The notes beneath the pieces were generated by a model. It made no database searches, had not been told where the DNA came from, and worked only from the letters and a program-made list of their open reading frames with translations. Shown here in pieces: positions 5,470 to 6,267 of a stretch of 6,267 nt of DNA (positions are counted from its first letter, which is position 1; the number at the start of each line of letters is the position of its first letter). The position numbers were made by a program, and so were the translations under genes. The DNA comes from Cellulomonas sp. (GTDB lineage: Bacteria > Actinomycetota > Actinomycetes > Actinomycetales > Cellulomonadaceae), in NCBI GenBank assembly GCA_031178805.1, contig JAPSIJ010000143.1, positions 1-6,267 on the forward strand. The letters are read 5' to 3'.

Positions 5470-6267
5470 TCAGGAGGCAGGTCGGTACGCGGCCAGCACC
5501 AGGCGCGCCGCCTCGGCGACCAGCGCGTCGTCGGGCTCGGCGTCCTGCTCCGGGCGGTCGGTGAGCACCGCCAGGACCACCGGCGCGCCGGACGGCGGCC
5601 ACAGCACCGCGACGTCGTTGCGCGAGCCGTACCGGCCGGCGGTGCCGGTCTTGCCCCCGACGACCCAGTCCGCAGGGGCCCCGGCGCGGATCGTGCCGTC
5701 GCCGGTGGTGCTGCCGGTGAGCCAGCCGACGTACTGCTCGCGCACGGGCGGGGTCAGCGCGTCGCCGAGCGCGAAGCCGGCCAGCCCGTCGGCGAGCGCG
5801 CGGGGTGCTGGTGCGGGCCGGCTCCCCGGGGGTGAAGGCGTTGAGGTCGGGCTCGCCGGCGTCGACCTGCGTGGTGGTGTCCCCGAGGTCGACCAGCGCG
5901 GCCTGCAGCGCGGCGGGTCCGCCGAGCCGGCGCAGCAGCAGGTTGAAGGCGCCGTTGTCGCTGGCGGACACCGCGGCGGCGGCGAGCTCGCCGACGGTCA
6001 TGGTGCCGCCGGTGCGGTCGCCGGTGACCGGGGAGTAGCCCGCGGCGGCGACGTGCTCGGCGGCGACGTCCAGGGGCTCTGCGAGGGCGTCGGCCGGCCG
6101 CTCCTGGAGCAGCACGCCGACGCCGAGCGCCTTGAGCACCGACGCGTAGCCGAACCGCTCGTCGGCCCGGTACGCCACGGTGTCGCCGGTGCCGGTGTCC
6201 ACGGCGTACACGCCGACGCGGGCACCGGAGGTCTGCTCCAGCGCCGCGAGCGCGTCGGCGACCTCGG
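5470..6267 (-). pseudogene. Class A serine beta-lactamase, frameshifted and cut by the window edge
   Basis: The encoded protein is a penicillin-hydrolysing enzyme family member, normally exported. The N-terminus, including any signal peptide, lies beyond position 6267. Reading on the minus strand, all class A motifs are present: Ser70-x-x-Lys73 in YASVLKA (Ser codon 6140-6142, Lys codon 6131-6133), Tyr105 in GYSPVT, Ser130-Asp-Asn in SASDNG (Ser codon 5960-5962), and Glu166 with Asn170 in GEPDLN (Glu codon 5852-5854). They continue with Lys234-Thr-Gly in GGKTGTAG (Lys codon 5650-5652) and Arg244 in GSRND. The first four lie in one frame and the last two in another, and the switch occurs at the GCGCGCG tract 5796-5802, right after TPR. 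Adding back two bases (one GC unit) gives TPRALADGLAGFALGDAL and spacings of exactly 60, 96 and 164 residues from Ser70. As written, the first frame would run on without a stop to about 5081, losing the KTG box and adding Arg-rich nonsense. It is either a recent pseudogene or a read/assembly error. An unrelated penicillin-binding protein is unlikely given the Glu166 motif. Confidence 0.85.
5796..5802 (-). other. Frameshift site: two-base contraction in a GC-dinucleotide tract
   Basis: The plus strand reads GCGCGCG here. On the coding strand, CCG CGC G|CTC GCC GAC changes frame, whereas CCG CGC GCG CTC GCC GAC would read Pro-Arg-Ala-Leu-Ala-Asp and continue in frame. The tract is a natural slippage point, both for replication and for sequencing of GC-rich DNA. 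Confidence 0.8.

Noticed and set aside
5081..5796. Reading the beta-lactamase frame onward as one long fusion protein to 5081
   Set aside because: Past the frameshift the residues become Arg/Ala-rich nonsense, while the true C-terminal half of the beta-lactamase is found in the other frame. The lack of a stop is just a result of high GC.
4738..5835. A 365-residue + strand open frame across the membrane protein and beta-lactamase region
   Set aside because: It is rich in Arg, Gly and His with no domain, and it lies antisense to the beta-lactamase, whose motifs are clear.

Overview
The window is very GC-rich, with G or C at nearly every third codon position and almost no stop codons in the shadow frames. 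It uses GTG as well as ATG starts and carries actinobacterial-type proteins. It most likely comes from a high-GC actinomycete (Actinomycetota) chromosome. The genus cannot be told from this sequence.

Region 1 (1-4685, + strand) is a compact nitrogen-acquisition operon. It opens with the last codons of an unidentified gene, whose stop overlaps the start of allophanate hydrolase (atzF, 57-1847) as ATGA. Then come the three parts of a NitT/TauT-type ABC importer: a lipoprotein substrate-binding protein (1896-2879), a membrane permease (2941-3858) and an ATPase (3870-4685). Allophanate hydrolase is the last enzyme in the breakdown of urea-like compounds (urea or guanidine via a biotin carboxylase; biuret or cyanurate via hydrolases). 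It releases ammonia and CO2 from allophanate. The simplest reading is that the transporter imports a small nitrogen-rich molecule, enzymes encoded upstream of the window turn it into allophanate, and AtzF finishes the job. A perfect 9-bp inverted repeat with further inner pairing lies between the binding-protein and permease genes. It may stabilise the binding-protein mRNA or reduce downstream expression.

Region 2 (4702-6267, - strand) converges on the operon with only 16 bases between. It holds a 239-residue two-helix membrane protein of unknown function (4702-5421). Upstream of it on the same strand is a class A serine beta-lactamase (5470-6267, with its N-terminus beyond the window edge). 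All the catalytic motifs of the beta-lactamase are present, but the reading frame breaks at a short GC-dinucleotide tract (5796-5802). Restoring exactly two bases puts Ser70, Ser130, Glu166 and Lys234 at textbook spacing. This is either a recent slippage mutation that inactivated the gene or a sequencing/assembly error.

I see no RNA genes, mobile elements, CRISPR arrays or gene-free stretches over 300 bases. The families are all known ones. The points worth follow-up are the unknown transporter substrate, the intergenic hairpin and the broken beta-lactamase.
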